In this document: piece after piece, positions 35,394-47,631 of the stretch | Position numbering within the stretch: position 1 is the stretch's first letter | Layout: each line of letters begins with the position of its first letter | Origin: Aurantimonas sp. 22II-16-19i | Lineage (GTDB): Bacteria > Pseudomonadota > Alphaproteobacteria > Rhizobiales > Rhizobiaceae | Assembly (NCBI RefSeq): GCF_002088275.1 | Contig: NZ_AQQS01000009.1 | Span: 94,266-158,265 of the forward strand | Direction: 5' to 3' | Length of the DNA stretch: 64,000 nucleotides | Made by a program: the position numbers and the translations under genes | The notes under the pieces: generated by a model | What the model was told of the DNA's origin: nothing | Database searches by the model: none | The model's input: the letters and a program-made list of their open reading frames with translations, nothing else

Positions 35394-36626
35394 ATGACCG
35401 ACGTGATCGTGCTCGGCGCCGGCATGGCGGGCGTGGGCGCCGCCCTGGCGCTGCAGGCCGAGGGCAGGACCGTCGTCGTCGTCGACCGGCAGCCGAAATT
35501 TGCCGGCGAGACGAGCTACGGCAATGCCGGCATCATCCAGTCCGAGGCGGTCGAGCCCTATGCCATGCCGACCGACGTGCCCTCGCTGATCGCCATCGCC
35601 CTGAAGCGCACCAACGACGTCGAATGGAACGTCGAATCGGTCCTCGGCGAACTGCGCAGCCTGTTCGGATATTTCCGTCATTCGCAGCCGCGGCGATTGC
35701 AGGCGATCACCCGCACCTATGGCACGCTGATCCGGCGCTCGCGCGAGGACCACGCGCCCTACATCGAAGCCGCCGGGGCGGGGGACCTGATCCGTCGGGA
35801 CGGGTTCCACCAGGCCTACCGCGATGCGGCGAAACTGGCGTCGGCAGTGAAGAAGGCCGAGCGGGTGAACGAGGCCTTCGGCGTCGGCTTCACGGCGCTG
35901 GACGCCGCCGGGCTGATGGCGGCCGAGCCGGCCCTCAAGCCGGGTTTTGCCGGGGCCATCCACTGGACCGACAGCTGGTGCTGCTCGAGCCCCGGCGAAT
36001 TGACCCAGGCCTATGGCGAACTGTTCCTGAAGCGCGGCGGCCGGCTGCTCGACGGCGACGCCGAGACCCTGGCCAAGGACGGTGCCGGCTGGCGGGTCGA
36101 GACCGCCGACGGGCCGATCACGGCGCGGGACGTCGTCGTCTGCCTCGGCGCCTGGTCGCCGAAGCTTCTGAAGCGCTTCGGCTACAAGATCCCGATGGTG
36201 AGGAAGCGCGGCTATCACCAGCATTTCCGCAACAATCCGCTGGACAAGCCGCTGATGGATGCCTCCGTCGGCGCGGTCTTCGTGCCGATGAAGGCGGGGA
36301 TGCGCATCACGACGGGCGCCGAGCTGACCGCCATGACGGCGACCCAGAACCTGCGCCAGCTCGCCGAGGCCGAGGCGGGGGCGCGCAAGGTGCTCGACTT
36401 CGGCGGACCGGTGGAGAACCGGCCCTGGCATGGCACGCGGCCCTGCATGCCGGACATGCTGCCCGTCGTCGGCAAGGCGCCGCGGCACGACGGGCTGTGG
36501 TTCGACTTCGGCCACGGCCACCAGGGCTTCACGCTGGGGCCCACCACCGGCATGCTGCTCGCCGGACTGATGGCCGGACGGGCCGATCCGGTGATGGCCG
36601 CGCTGTCGCCGCAGCGCCTCTCTTGA
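35394..36626 (+). CDS. FAD-dependent oxidoreductase, D-amino-acid dehydrogenase (DadA) family
   Basis: 410-aa flavoprotein of the DAO family. The dinucleotide-binding motif [21 protein letters not shown] is at residues 4-24, followed by the FAD-contact [11 protein letters not shown]. The C-terminal [17 protein letters not shown] matches DadA-type enzymes. A Cys pair occurs in the [11 protein letters not shown] segment. AAGGA at 35379-35383 supports the start. The substrate is likely a D-amino acid or other imino acid, oxidised with electron transfer to quinone rather than oxygen; this is family inference. Confidence 0.85.
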   Translation: MTDVIVLGAGMAGVGAALALQAEGRTVVVVDRQPKFAGETSYGNAGIIQSEAVEPYAMPTDVPSLIAIALKRTNDVEWNVESVLGELRSLFGYFRHSQPRRLQAITRTYGTLIRRSREDHAPYIEAAGAGDLIRRDGFHQAYRDAAKLASAVKKAERVNEAFGVGFTALDAAGLMAAEPALKPGFAGAIHWTDSWCCSSPGELTQAYGELFLKRGGRLLDGDAETLAKDGAGWRVETADGPITARDVVVCLGAWSPKLLKRFGYKIPMVRKRGYHQHFRNNPLDKPLMDASVGAVFVPMKAGMRITTGAELTAMTATQNLRQLAEAEAGARKVLDFGGPVENRPWHGTRPCMPDMLPVVGKAPRHDGLWFDFGHGHQGFTLGPTTGMLLAGLMAGRADPVMAALSPQRLS

Positions 36627-36676
36627 GCGAAACAGGCGGCCTCGGCCACGGGAAGCGACGCCGCGACCATCGGCGC

Positions 36677-36706
36677 CTTTCATCCGGCCGGGCGCATCCC
36701 TATAGT
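36677..36706 (+). promoter_or_regulatory. Candidate promoter of hrcA-grpE
   Basis: CTTTCA (36677-36682) and TATAGT (36701-36706) are separated by 18 bp and would start transcription about 26 bp before the hrcA ATG. The CCCTATAG context could also suit the heat-shock sigma factor. No CIRCE inverted repeat (TTAGCACTC type) was found. Confidence 0.45.
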
Positions 36707-36738
36707 AAGGCCATGGCACATTCGGTTCCCTGCGTTTC

Positions 36739-37839
36739 ATGATGTCCGTCAGTGACTTGGCCAGAATCCAGGTTCCGCCGCTCGACGAGCGCGCCCGCGA
36801 GATCTTTCGGCTGATCGTCGAAAGCTATCTCGACCAGGGCGAGCCCGTCGGCTCGCGCATGCTGTCGAAGCTCCTGACGTCGTCGCTCTCGCCGGCCTCC
36901 GTGCGCAACGTCATGAGCGACCTCGAAGCGCTCGGCCTGATCTATTCGCCGCATGTCTCGGCGGGGCGGATGCCGACCGAGATCGGCCTGCGCTTCTTCG
37001 TCGACGCCTTTCTGGAGGTCGGCGATCTCGCCTCGTCCGAGCGGGAGGCGATCGAGGAGAAGGTCCGTCTCGTCGGTGACGGGCGCGGCGTCGAGAGCCT
37101 CCTCACCGAGGCGAGCAATCTCCTGTCCGGCCTGTCGCGCGGGGCCGGCATCGTGGTCACGTCGAAGTCGGACCTGCGGCTGAAGCACATCGAGTTCATC
37201 CGCCTCGAGCCGACCAAGGGCCTTGCGGTCCTCGTCGGGGAGAACGGCGAGGTGGAGAACCGCATCTTCGACTTGCCGGCGGGGGTGACGGCCTCGCAGC
37301 TCGTGGAGGCGGCGAACTTCCTCAATGCCCATGTCGTCGGGCGCACCCTCGGCGAGGCGCGGACGCGGATCGCATCGCTCAAGGACGAGACGGCGAGCGC
37401 GCTCGACCTGTTGTCCCAGGCGCTGGTCGACCAGGGGCTCGCCATCTGGTCGGGCGCCTCCGCCGGCCAGCCGGCGCAGCTGATCGTCAGGGGCCGGGCG
37501 AACCTTCTGGAAAACATCTCTGCCTCCGAGGACATCGAGCGCCTGCGCCTGCTCTTCGACGACCTCGAGACCAAGAGCGGCATGATCGAGCTTCTGGGCC
37601 TTGCCGAAGGCGGCAACGGCGTGCGGATCTTCATCGGCTCGGAGAACAAGCTGTTCTCGCTGTCGGGATCATCGCTCATCGTCGCGCCCTACAAGGGTGG
37701 GACCGAAAATGTCGTCGGCGCCGTCGGCGTCATCGGACCGACGCGGCTGAACTACCGGCGCGTCGTGCCGATGGTGGACTACACGGCGCGGATCGTCTCG
37801 CGGCTGCTCCAGCACAAGTCCGGCGACGACGAGGCTTGA
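36739..37839 (+). CDS. hrcA: Heat-inducible transcription repressor
   Basis: 366-aa repressor that binds CIRCE operators, normally upstream of groESL, and needs GroEL for activity. The N-terminal winged helix is visible ([52 protein letters not shown]), followed by the GAF-like middle and the C-terminal [20 protein letters not shown]. ATGs at 36739 and 36742 are both possible. Followed by grpE, the standard partner. Confidence 0.94.
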   Translation: MMSVSDLARIQVPPLDERAREIFRLIVESYLDQGEPVGSRMLSKLLTSSLSPASVRNVMSDLEALGLIYSPHVSAGRMPTEIGLRFFVDAFLEVGDLASSEREAIEEKVRLVGDGRGVESLLTEASNLLSGLSRGAGIVVTSKSDLRLKHIEFIRLEPTKGLAVLVGENGEVENRIFDLPAGVTASQLVEAANFLNAHVVGRTLGEARTRIASLKDETASALDLLSQALVDQGLAIWSGASAGQPAQLIVRGRANLLENISASEDIERLRLLFDDLETKSGMIELLGLAEGGNGVRIFIGSENKLFSLSGSSLIVAPYKGGTENVVGAVGVIGPTRLNYRRVVPMVDYTARIVSRLLQHKSGDDEA

Positions 37840-38023
37840 TTTCCGGGTCCATCAATTCGATATCCCGCTGCGATAACGCATTCGTGCATCGGCCGGACGT
37901 CGCCGCTCCGAACGGAACGGCAGGCGGGCCGATCGTGCGTCGAGGCTTCAACGAACGATGGCGACCCTGACGCGTCCGGTGGGCGCGGCGCGTCGTCGGG
38001 ACGAACGGGATGAAAGAGGGATG

Positions 38024-38722
38024 ATGAGCGACACCGGCAGGAACGACGGCGAGAGCCGCGAGACGAACGTTTCCGAGAACGCCGCTGGCGAGACCGGCGG
38101 GGCGTCCGGGACGGCCACGCCGCAGTCCTCCGACTGGAGCGCCGGGGCGGCCTATGACGAGGCTGGCGACGATGCGGAAGCGGGCGAGAACGCCATGGGC
38201 GAGAGGATCGCGGCGCTCGAAGCGGAGAATGCCGACGTCAAGGACCGGCTGCTGCGGCTCGCCGCCGACATGGAGAACCTGCGCCGGCGCACCGAGCGCG
38301 AGGTCAAGGACGCGCGCACCTATGCGGTGACCAGCTTTGCCCGCGAGATGCTGTCGGTCGCCGACAACCTCTCGCGCGCCCTGGCCGCGGTGCCGGAGGA
38401 GCATCGTTCGGACGAGAGCTCGGGGCTGAAGGCGCTGATCGAGGGCGTCGAGATGACCGAGAAGGGTCTCGCCTCGACGCTCGAGAAGCACGGCGTCAGG
38501 CGGCTGGAGCCGGAAGGCCAGCGTTTCGACCCGAACTTCCATCAGGCGATGTTCGAGATCCCCAATGCCGACGTTCCGAACGGCACGGTCCTGCAGGTCG
38601 TCCAGGCCGGCTATGCCATCGGCGAGCGGGTGCTGCGGCCGGCGATGGTCGGCGTCTCCAAGGGCGGGCCGAAGGCTGCGGCTGGCGAGCCGAAGACCGC
38701 CGAGACCGGCGCTGGGCAATAG
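38024..38722 (+). CDS. grpE: Nucleotide exchange factor GrpE
   Basis: 232-aa co-chaperone that releases ADP from DnaK. An acidic, disordered N-terminus (about 65 residues) precedes the coiled-coil dimer helix ([20 protein letters not shown]) and [10 protein letters not shown]. The C-terminal beta domain includes [20 protein letters not shown] and [22 protein letters not shown] fits the ATG at 38024; 38021 is an adjacent option. A strong terminator follows at 38793. Confidence 0.94.
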   Translation: MSDTGRNDGESRETNVSENAAGETGGASGTATPQSSDWSAGAAYDEAGDDAEAGENAMGERIAALEAENADVKDRLLRLAADMENLRRRTEREVKDARTYAVTSFAREMLSVADNLSRALAAVPEEHRSDESSGLKALIEGVEMTEKGLASTLEKHGVRRLEPEGQRFDPNFHQAMFEIPNADVPNGTVLQVVQAGYAIGERVLRPAMVGVSKGGPKAAAGEPKTAETGAGQ

Positions 38723-38792
38723 GCGAGGGGCAATGGGCCGCGGGGGTTTTCCCCGCTGTTAGCCACAGCCTTCGCCTTTATCGCGAACCGAC

Positions 38793-38825
38793 GAAGCCGC
38801 CGCATCCCGGCGGCTTCTTTTCTTT
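38793..38825 (+). terminator. Rho-independent terminator after grpE
   Basis: GAAGCCGCCG (38793-38802) pairs perfectly with CGGCGGCTTC (38808-38817) around a 5-base loop, followed by TTTTCTTT. It closes the hrcA-grpE transcript 70 bp after the stop. Confidence 0.92.
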
Positions 38826-38892
38826 GTGGCGAATCGCCGCTTGGTGTAGGCCATCGCCTTTCGGACAATCTTCGCAAAGGGATGCGACGGCG

Positions 38893-40380
<1,488 letters not shown>

Positions 40381-40439
40381 GGCGCGCTTGCGGTCCGCTT
40401 TTGGCTGCAGGCGTGAGCCCTAGGCCGCCGACCCCTTTG

Positions 40440-40527
40440 CCCTCATGGTGAGCTTGTCGAACCACGGGGGTAAAGCTCCAGATCGAGCAAAGCCGCCCCT
40501 CGTGGTTCGACAAGCTCACCATGAGGG
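40440..40527. repeat. Intergenic inverted repeat with perfect 27-bp arms
   Basis: Bases 40440-40466 (CCCTCATGGTGAGCTTGTCG and on) are the exact reverse complement of 40501-40527, and pairing continues inward for several more bases. It occupies the 301-bp dnaB-alr gap. The TGGTGAGCTTGTCGAACCA core is, from memory, a very widespread dispersed repeat in alphaproteobacterial genomes. It contains no gene and could act as a bidirectional terminator or a non-autonomous mobile element. Confidence 0.85.
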
Positions 40528-40681
40528 GCTACTGCGCGGTCGCGTCCCGTTTCGAACGCCATCAGCCCATCGGCAGCCATTAGCCCATTCGCAGCCGTCA
40601 TCCTTTTTCTGCTAGCATTCGGACGGGAATCAGCCGGGGCGGCGGTTGATCTCCGGCAGGGTTTTCCGATGAAGGCACGAC

Positions 40682-41845
40682 ATGGCGGCACCGCGTTCGA
40701 CTCCTCCCGCAATCCCTGTCAATCGCTCGCGCATGCCCCGCGTCGAAATCGACACCAAAGCCCTCAATGCCAACTGGCGCACCCTCGACGCGCTCAGCGG
40801 CAAGGCCCGCACCGGCGCAGCCGTCAAGGCGGACGGCTATGGCCTCGGAGCGACCCGCGTCGCGCAAGCGCTTCATGATGCCGGCTGCCATGATTTCTTC
40901 GTCGCCTGGGCCGATGAGGGCGTCGCGCTCCGCCAAGGCTTCGATGAGACGGGATATGGCGACGCCCGGATCTACGTCCTTCAGGGTGTGTCTCTCGGTG
41001 ACGTCCCCGCCTGCCTCGAAGCCCGGCTGATCCCCGTCCTGTCGAACCTTGCCGAGATCGCCGCCTGGTGCGAGGGGCTGGAGCGCGCAGGCAGGCGGGC
41101 GCCTGCCGCGCTGCAGTTCGAGACCGGCATGAACCGCCTTGGCCTCGACGCCGCGGAACTGCCCGTCGTCCGGGCGGCGGTCGCGGGTGGAGCTCTCGAC
41201 GTCTCCCTGGTCATGAGCCACCTCGCCAGCGCCGATGAGACGGGCGACCAGACCGCGGCGCAGCGCCGGCAGTTCCTCGCGATCTGCGAGCATTTTCCGG
41301 GCGTCGAACGTTCGCTGGCCAATTCCGCCGGGTCGTTCCTCGGCCTCGACTATGCTTTCGAACTGACCCGGCCGGGCATCGCCCTTTATGGCGGCCGCGC
41401 CGGCGCGCCCTCCGACGGCAAGCTGACACCGGTCGCCACCCTCACCGCGGCGATTCTACAGGTCCGCACCGCGAAGGCCGGCGAGGCGGCGGGATACGGT
41501 GCGGCGGCAAGGCTCACCCGCGACACCCGCATCGCCACCGTCGGCCTCGGCTATGCCGACGGCTACCCCCGCGCCGCCTCCGGCGCCGGCGTGCCGCTGC
41601 GCGAAACGCGGTCCGGCGCGATGGCCTTCGTCGCGGGGCATAGCGTGCCGGTACTCGGCCGGGTGTCGATGGACCTGACGCTGCTCGACGTCACCGACGT
41701 TCCGGCGGATCTGGTGGAGCCTGGGACGCGGGCGGAGTTTTTCGGGGCGAACGTTTCGATCGATGGGGTGGCCGATGCGGCGGGGACGATCGCGTATGAG
41801 CTGCTGGCGGGGCTGGGGAGGCGGGTGGAACGGGTGTGGCGGTAA
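40682..41845 (+). CDS. alr: Alanine racemase
   Basis: PLP enzyme that makes D-alanine for peptidoglycan. 387 aa if started at 40682; an ATG at 40733 (MPRVEIDTKALNANW) removes 17 Arg/Pro-rich residues and matches the usual N-terminus well. The PLP lysine is in AAVKADGYGLG and the second catalytic residue, Tyr, in EAAGYGAAARL. GYADGYPRA and GRVSMDLTLLDVTD complete the fold. The 3' end of the gene uses more G-ending codons. It stands between dnaB and the radA block, as in relatives. Confidence 0.92.
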   Translation: MAAPRSTPPAIPVNRSRMPRVEIDTKALNANWRTLDALSGKARTGAAVKADGYGLGATRVAQALHDAGCHDFFVAWADEGVALRQGFDETGYGDARIYVLQGVSLGDVPACLEARLIPVLSNLAEIAAWCEGLERAGRRAPAALQFETGMNRLGLDAAELPVVRAAVAGGALDVSLVMSHLASADETGDQTAAQRRQFLAICEHFPGVERSLANSAGSFLGLDYAFELTRPGIALYGGRAGAPSDGKLTPVATLTAAILQVRTAKAGEAAGYGAAARLTRDTRIATVGLGYADGYPRAASGAGVPLRETRSGAMAFVAGHSVPVLGRVSMDLTLLDVTDVPADLVEPGTRAEFFGANVSIDGVADAAGTIAYELLAGLGRRVERVWR

Positions 41846-41866
41846 TCGATATCGACATTCGTGGGC

Positions 41867-41889
41867 GTCGATACTATTTTCGTACCGAC
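41867..41889 (+). promoter_or_regulatory. Candidate operator of the brnTA locus
   Basis: GTCGATAC (41867-41874) and GTACCGAC (41882-41889) form a 7-of-8 inverted repeat in an AT-richer stretch, flanked by two CGACATT copies (41853-41859 and 41887-41893). BrnA-type antitoxins bind palindromes just upstream of brnT, so this is the likely autoregulatory site. Sequence match is imperfect. Confidence 0.4.
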
Positions 41890-41930
41890 ATTAATTGGTC
41901 GATGACCCGCCTTCGAACTGATCGCTAACA

Positions 41931-42209
41931 ATGAAGATCACGTTCGATCCGGCGAAGCGGGACAGCACGCTCAGCGAACCAGGGCTCGATTTCCTCGATG
42001 CGGCGGAGGTGTTCGGTGGTCGAACCGCGACGCTGACGGACGATCGGTACGACTACGGCGAGGTTCGCTTCCAGACCCACGGCTTCCTGAATGGCCGCGT
42101 GGTCGTCATCGTCTGGACGCCGCGCGGCGACACGCGGCACATCATTTCCATGAGGTACTGCCATGAACGCGAATCCCGCAAAGCCATCGCGCGAATGGAT
42201 CGATCCTGA
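41931..42209 (+). CDS. brnT: BrnT family ribonuclease toxin
   Basis: 92-aa toxin with the RelE-like fold. It starts MKITFDPAKRDSTLSEPGLDF and keeps the family DAAEVFGGRTATLTDDRYDYGE and the late RHIISMRYCHERESRK, which carries the Arg/Glu residues associated with RNA cleavage in BrnT. It overlaps brnA by 47 bp, the normal toxin-first order. Its place between alr and radA indicates an inserted module. Confidence 0.88.
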   Translation: MKITFDPAKRDSTLSEPGLDFLDAAEVFGGRTATLTDDRYDYGEVRFQTHGFLNGRVVVIVWTPRGDTRHIISMRYCHERESRKAIARMDRS

Positions 42210-42468
42210 CGACGCACCCGAATGGACAGAGGAGCAGTTCGCCCGCGCCGAGATCGCCGAGAATGGCGTCGTTGTCGAGCCGGCGACCGGAACGTTGACG
42301 AAAGGGCCGGGCAGGCCCGTCCTCGATCATCCCAAGCAGCGCGTGACGCTGCGTCTCGATCAAGATGTCGTCGAAGCGCTCCGGGCATCGGGCAAGGGGT
42401 GGCAGACACGGGTGAACGTCGCCCTTCGGGATTGGCTCGACAGGTCGGGGCCTCGGGGCGACGCGTGA
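42163..42468 (+). CDS. brnA: BrnA family antitoxin
   Basis: 101-aa antitoxin that neutralises BrnT and represses the operon as a ribbon-helix-helix protein. The N-terminal part includes EWIDPDDAPEWTEEQFARAE. The DNA-binding C-terminal part is VTLRLDQDVVEALRASGKGW and NVALRDWL, ending in a typical short tail. It begins inside the brnT 3' end, so expression is coupled. Confidence 0.88.
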   Translation: MNANPAKPSREWIDPDDAPEWTEEQFARAEIAENGVVVEPATGTLTKGPGRPVLDHPKQRVTLRLDQDVVEALRASGKGWQTRVNVALRDWLDRSGPRGDA

Positions 42469-42509
42469 CCCGTCGATCGCTCCGGCGGGAATCATCGCGT
42501 CCGACCGCC

Positions 42510-42863
42510 TCAGGCTCCGCTCAAGACGGTTCTGAGCCAGTCGATGGCGACGTGGGGCCCGACGATGACGAGGGTCGCAGTTAGCGCAACGACGACGAGG
42601 CCGTGGAACATTGCGATCAGGAGCAGTTGCGTTCGAAAGGGTTCCTTGCGGGTCTTGTGGCGAAGCAGCTTCTGGCCGGCGATCGCGCCGATACTGCCTC
42701 CGACGAGCGCCAGGCCGAGGAGCCGCTGCTCGGGAATGCGCCATCCGCCTTGACGCGCCCGCGCCTTGTCGAACAGGAAGGCCAGATAGGCGGCGCAGTT
42801 GATCGCGATGAGATAGAAGCCGATGGCGAGCATGATGCTGCCGTCCGTCAAGGTGCCGTCCAT
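42510..42863 (-). CDS. DUF1294 small membrane protein
   Basis: 117-aa protein with three or four hydrophobic segments (about residues 9-30, 47-60, 78-100) and the DUF1294 signature: LFDKARARQGGWRIPEQRLL, ALVGGSIGAIAGQ and RHKTRKEPFR. The function is unknown; some members carry an extra cold-shock domain, which is absent here. It is convergent with brnA and divergent from radA. Confidence 0.85.
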   Translation of the reverse strand: MDGTLTDGSIMLAIGFYLIAINCAAYLAFLFDKARARQGGWRIPEQRLLGLALVGGSIGAIAGQKLLRHKTRKEPFRTQLLLIAMFHGLVVVALTATLVIVGPHVAIDWLRTVLSGA

Positions 42864-42980
42864 CGTGCTCGCTCTGCTCCTGATGAAGTCGATGTTTCGC
42901 GGTCGGTAGTCGGCCCGCGGGCGTGCCGGATCATGCGGCCGTCGCGATCACGCCGCCTCGAAGCTGCCGCAAGGAATTCC

Positions 42981-44381
<1,401 letters not shown>

Positions 44382-44477
44382 GCCTTCCGTGAATCTTTTA
44401 GTGAAAAACCGGTCGCAAAACGGTAATGGGTGTTCGCGCCCGGCGCAGCCGACCCATCGATCCTGGAAGCATATCTG

Positions 44478-45110
44478 ATGCCCGTCACCCTTCTCGACGC
44501 CGTTCTCGTTGCGATCATGCTGGTCTCGGCGCTGCTCGCCATGGTGCGCGGCTTCTCCCGCGAGGTCCTGTCGGTCGTCGCCTGGGCGGTCGCGGCGATC
44601 GTCGCCTTCCTCTTCTATGCCGACCTGACGCCCTATCTGCAGGAGTACATCACCTCGCGCACCGTCGCGATGGCGGCCTCTGCGGCGGCGATCTTCATCG
44701 TCACGCTGATCATCGTCTCCTACATCACGCTTCGGATCGCCGACTTCATCATCGACAGCCGGATCGGCGCCCTCGACCGGGTGCTCGGCTTCGTCTTCGG
44801 CGCGGTGCGCGGGCTGTTGCTGGTCGTCGTCGCCATGCTGTTCTTCAACTGGCTGGCGCCGGAGAACCAGCCGACCTGGATCGCCAATGCGGCCTCCAAG
44901 CCCTATCTCGACGACCTCGGCAAGCAGCTCGTCGCCGCGCTTCCGGACAATCCGGAGGGCCTGATCATGGATCAGATCGACAGGTTGCAGCAGGGCGGTG
45001 AGCCCGTCGACGGCCAGGCGCCCGCCGGCGAGGAGCCGACGACGATCGACGGCGTGATCCAGGGCGGCGAGCCGGCTGCCCCCACGCCCGATACCGGCCC
45101 CGCGAATTGA
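44478..45110 (+). CDS. cvpA: CvpA family membrane protein
   Basis: 210-aa inner-membrane protein with four helices in the first 140 residues (VTLLDAVLVAIMLVSALLAM, REVLSVVAWAVAAIVAFLF and two more), plus a hydrophilic Pro/Glu-rich C-terminus. CvpA is needed for colicin V production in E. coli and affects envelope stability; the gene often precedes purF, as here. GGAAG at 44465-44469 supports this start over the ATG at 44430. Confidence 0.9.
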   Translation: MPVTLLDAVLVAIMLVSALLAMVRGFSREVLSVVAWAVAAIVAFLFYADLTPYLQEYITSRTVAMAASAAAIFIVTLIIVSYITLRIADFIIDSRIGALDRVLGFVFGAVRGLLLVVVAMLFFNWLAPENQPTWIANAASKPYLDDLGKQLVAALPDNPEGLIMDQIDRLQQGGEPVDGQAPAGEEPTTIDGVIQGGEPAAPTPDTGPAN

Positions 45111-45243
45111 CCCTGCGAAGCGGCCCTCCCGATGCAAGGGAGCGGCCGTGAACGGCCCGTCGAACGCGCGTGACTCGCGTCTTGCGCCGACAGCGTCTAT
45201 ATACGCCCCATCCGACCACCAGCCAGCGGAACCTAAGCAAGCC

Positions 45244-46695
45244 ATGGATGAGACGCCATTCGGCGACGACACGCTGCATGAGGAATGCGGCGTTTTCGGC
45301 ATTTTCCAGAGGACGGACGCTGCGGCCGTCGTGACGCTGGGGCTGCACGCCCTCCAGCACCGCGGTCAGGAAGCGGCGGGGATCGTCGCCCATGACGGCA
45401 CCCAGTTTCATGTCGAACGCCACGCCGGCCTGATCGGCGACACCTTCACCAAGGCCTCGGTGCTGGAAAGGCTGCCCGGCCAGTCGGCCATCGGCCACAC
45501 CCGCTACGCCACCACCGGCGGCGGCGGCCTGCGCAACGTGCAGCCATTCTTCGCCGAGCTGTCGGCCGGCGGCTTCGCCGTCGCCCATAACGGCAACATC
45601 ACCAACGCCATGACCGTGCAGCGCGAATTGCAGCGTCGCGGCTCGATCTTCTCCTCGACCTCGGACACCGAGACGATCCTGCATCTTGTCGCCACCAGCG
45701 GCGCGCGGGCCTTCGTCGACAAGCTGATCGACGCTTTGTCGCGGCTCGAGGGGGCGTTCTCGCTGGTCGGTCTGTCGGCCAATTCGCTGATCGGCGTGCG
45801 CGATCCCCTCGGCATCCGGCCGCTGGTCCTCGGCGAGTTCGAAGGCTCGCTGGTTCTCGCCTCCGAGACCTGCGCCCTCGACATCATCGGCGCCGATTTC
45901 GTGCGCGACATCGAGCCCGGCGAACTGGTCGTCATCACCGACAGCGGCATCGAGAGCGTGTTTCCGTTCCAGTCGCGGCGGGCGCGGTTCTGCATCTTCG
46001 AATATGTCTATTTCGCCCGGCCCGATTCCAACGTCGAGGGCCGCAACGTCTACGACATCCGCAAGAAGATCGGCATGGAGCTCGCGCGGGAGAGCCACGT
46101 GGCGGCCGACGTCGTCGTTCCGGTGCCCGATTCCGGCGTGCCGGCGGCGATCGGCTATTCGCAGGAAGCCGGCCTTCCCTTCGAGCTCGGCATCATCCGC
46201 AACCACTATGTCGGGCGCACATTCATCCAGCCGACGGACTCGATCCGTCACATGGGCGTCAAGCTGAAGCACAACGCCAACCGCAAGATGATCGAGGGCA
46301 AGCGGATCGTGCTCGTCGACGATTCCATCGTGCGCGGCACGACCAGCCAGAAGATCGTCCAGATGGTGCGCGAGGCCGGCGCCAGCGAGGTGCACATGCG
46401 CATCGCCTCGCCGCCGACCTCGGCCTCGTGCTTTTACGGCGTCGACACGCCGGAAAAGGCCAAGCTGCTCGCCTCGCGCATGACCATCGCGGAGATGGCG
46501 GACTTCATCCAGGTGGATTCGCTGGCCTTCCTGTCGATCGACGGCCTCTATCGCGCCTGCGGCGAGACCGGCCGCTCGAAGATCGCGCCGCAGTTCTGCG
46601 ACGCCTGCTTCACCGGCGACTATCCGACGTCGCTGACCGACCAGGACGGGGCGGACAACGTGCGCCAGCTGTCGCTGCTCGGCGGCGCCGGCTGA
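45244..46695 (+). CDS. purF: Amidophosphoribosyltransferase
   Basis: First enzyme of purine synthesis, making phosphoribosylamine from PRPP and glutamine. 483 aa. A 14-residue propeptide (MDETPFGDDTLHEE) would be cut to expose the nucleophile Cys15 in CGVFGIF. The glutaminase domain contains TRYATTGGGGLRNVQP. The PRPP-binding loop is RIVLVDDSIVRGTTSQ near residue 355. It follows cvpA by 133 bp. An upstream ATG at 45148 lies within the leader and is disfavoured. Confidence 0.95.
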   Translation: MDETPFGDDTLHEECGVFGIFQRTDAAAVVTLGLHALQHRGQEAAGIVAHDGTQFHVERHAGLIGDTFTKASVLERLPGQSAIGHTRYATTGGGGLRNVQPFFAELSAGGFAVAHNGNITNAMTVQRELQRRGSIFSSTSDTETILHLVATSGARAFVDKLIDALSRLEGAFSLVGLSANSLIGVRDPLGIRPLVLGEFEGSLVLASETCALDIIGADFVRDIEPGELVVITDSGIESVFPFQSRRARFCIFEYVYFARPDSNVEGRNVYDIRKKIGMELARESHVAADVVVPVPDSGVPAAIGYSQEAGLPFELGIIRNHYVGRTFIQPTDSIRHMGVKLKHNANRKMIEGKRIVLVDDSIVRGTTSQKIVQMVREAGASEVHMRIASPPTSASCFYGVDTPEKAKLLASRMTIAEMADFIQVDSLAFLSIDGLYRACGETGRSKIAPQFCDACFTGDYPTSLTDQDGADNVRQLSLLGGAG

Positions 46696-46789
46696 CGGTG
46701 CTCACGGTGCGGGGCGACGGTGCGGACAAAGGGCGCGGGCTGCGGGTGACGGTGCGCAGCGGAATGGACATGAAGCGGAGGAGAGGGCG

Positions 46790-47530
46790 ATGACCGGACG
46801 GCTCGAGAACAAGATCGCGCTGGTGACCGGCGCCTCGCGGGGCATCGGCTACCAGATCGCCAAGCAGATGGCGGCCGAGGGCGCGCATGTGATCGCGCTG
46901 GCGCGCACAGTGGGCGGGCTGGAAGAGCTCGACGACGAGATCAAGTCGGCCGGCGGCTCGGCGACCCTCGTGCCTCTCGATCTCACCGACATGGGCGGCA
47001 TCGACCGGCTCGGCGGCGCCATCAAGGAGCGCTGGGGCAAGCTCGACGTGATGGTCGCCAATGCCGGCCTCCTCGGTGTCCTCGCGCCGATCGGCCACAT
47101 CGAGGCGAAGACCTTCGACAAGACGATGACGGTCAACGTCACCTCGACCTGGCGGCTGATCCGCTCCGTCGATCCGCTGCTGCGGGTCTCGGGCGCCGGC
47201 CGGGCGATCGTCATGTCGTCCGGCGCGGCCCATTCGGCCAAGGCCTACTGGTCGCTCTATGCGGCGACCAAGGCAGCCTGCGAGGCGATGGTGCGCTCCT
47301 GGGCCAACGAGACGATGAACACCCCGCTCCGCGTCAATGCCGTCAGCCCCGGCGCGACGCGAACCAAGATGCGGGCCGAGGCGATGCCCGGCGAGGATCC
47401 GAAGGCGCTTCCGACGGCCCGCGAGGTTGCGGCGAAGATCCTGCCGCTGGCCTATGACGACTTGACGGAGACGGGCAAGATCTTCGACGTGCGGGAAAAC
47501 CGGTTCCTGACCTATCAGGACCCGGCCTGA
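46790..47530 (+). CDS. SDR family NAD(P)-dependent oxidoreductase
   Basis: 246-aa classical short-chain dehydrogenase. The cofactor motif VTGASRGIG is at residues 13-21, NAG near 90, and the catalytic Ser-Tyr-Lys set is seen as MSSGAAHS and YAATK. It is encoded right after purF, an arrangement kept in many Hyphomicrobiales, but the substrate is unknown. A C-terminal FDVRENRFLTYQDPA tail is distinctive of this orthologue group. Confidence 0.88.
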   Translation: MTGRLENKIALVTGASRGIGYQIAKQMAAEGAHVIALARTVGGLEELDDEIKSAGGSATLVPLDLTDMGGIDRLGGAIKERWGKLDVMVANAGLLGVLAPIGHIEAKTFDKTMTVNVTSTWRLIRSVDPLLRVSGAGRAIVMSSGAAHSAKAYWSLYAATKAACEAMVRSWANETMNTPLRVNAVSPGATRTKMRAEAMPGEDPKALPTAREVAAKILPLAYDDLTETGKIFDVRENRFLTYQDPA

Positions 47531-47631
47531 ACGAGGCCAACTGCCAAATTTCCGCGATGGCGTCCATCATTTGCTATGCTGGTGACACCAACATGGCCGC
47601 TGCAACCTGTTTTTCCACGGCGGCCCGACGG

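Noticed and set aside
36627..36738. A CIRCE element upstream of hrcA
   Set aside because: No TTAGCACTC/GAGTGCTAA-type inverted repeat is present; in many alphaproteobacteria CIRCE is only at groESL.
45111..45243. A GC-rich stem (CGGCC-CTCCC with GGGAG-CGGCC) between cvpA and purF as a terminator
   Set aside because: No T-tract and the genes are co-directional; could equally be a random GC stem or a purF leader.
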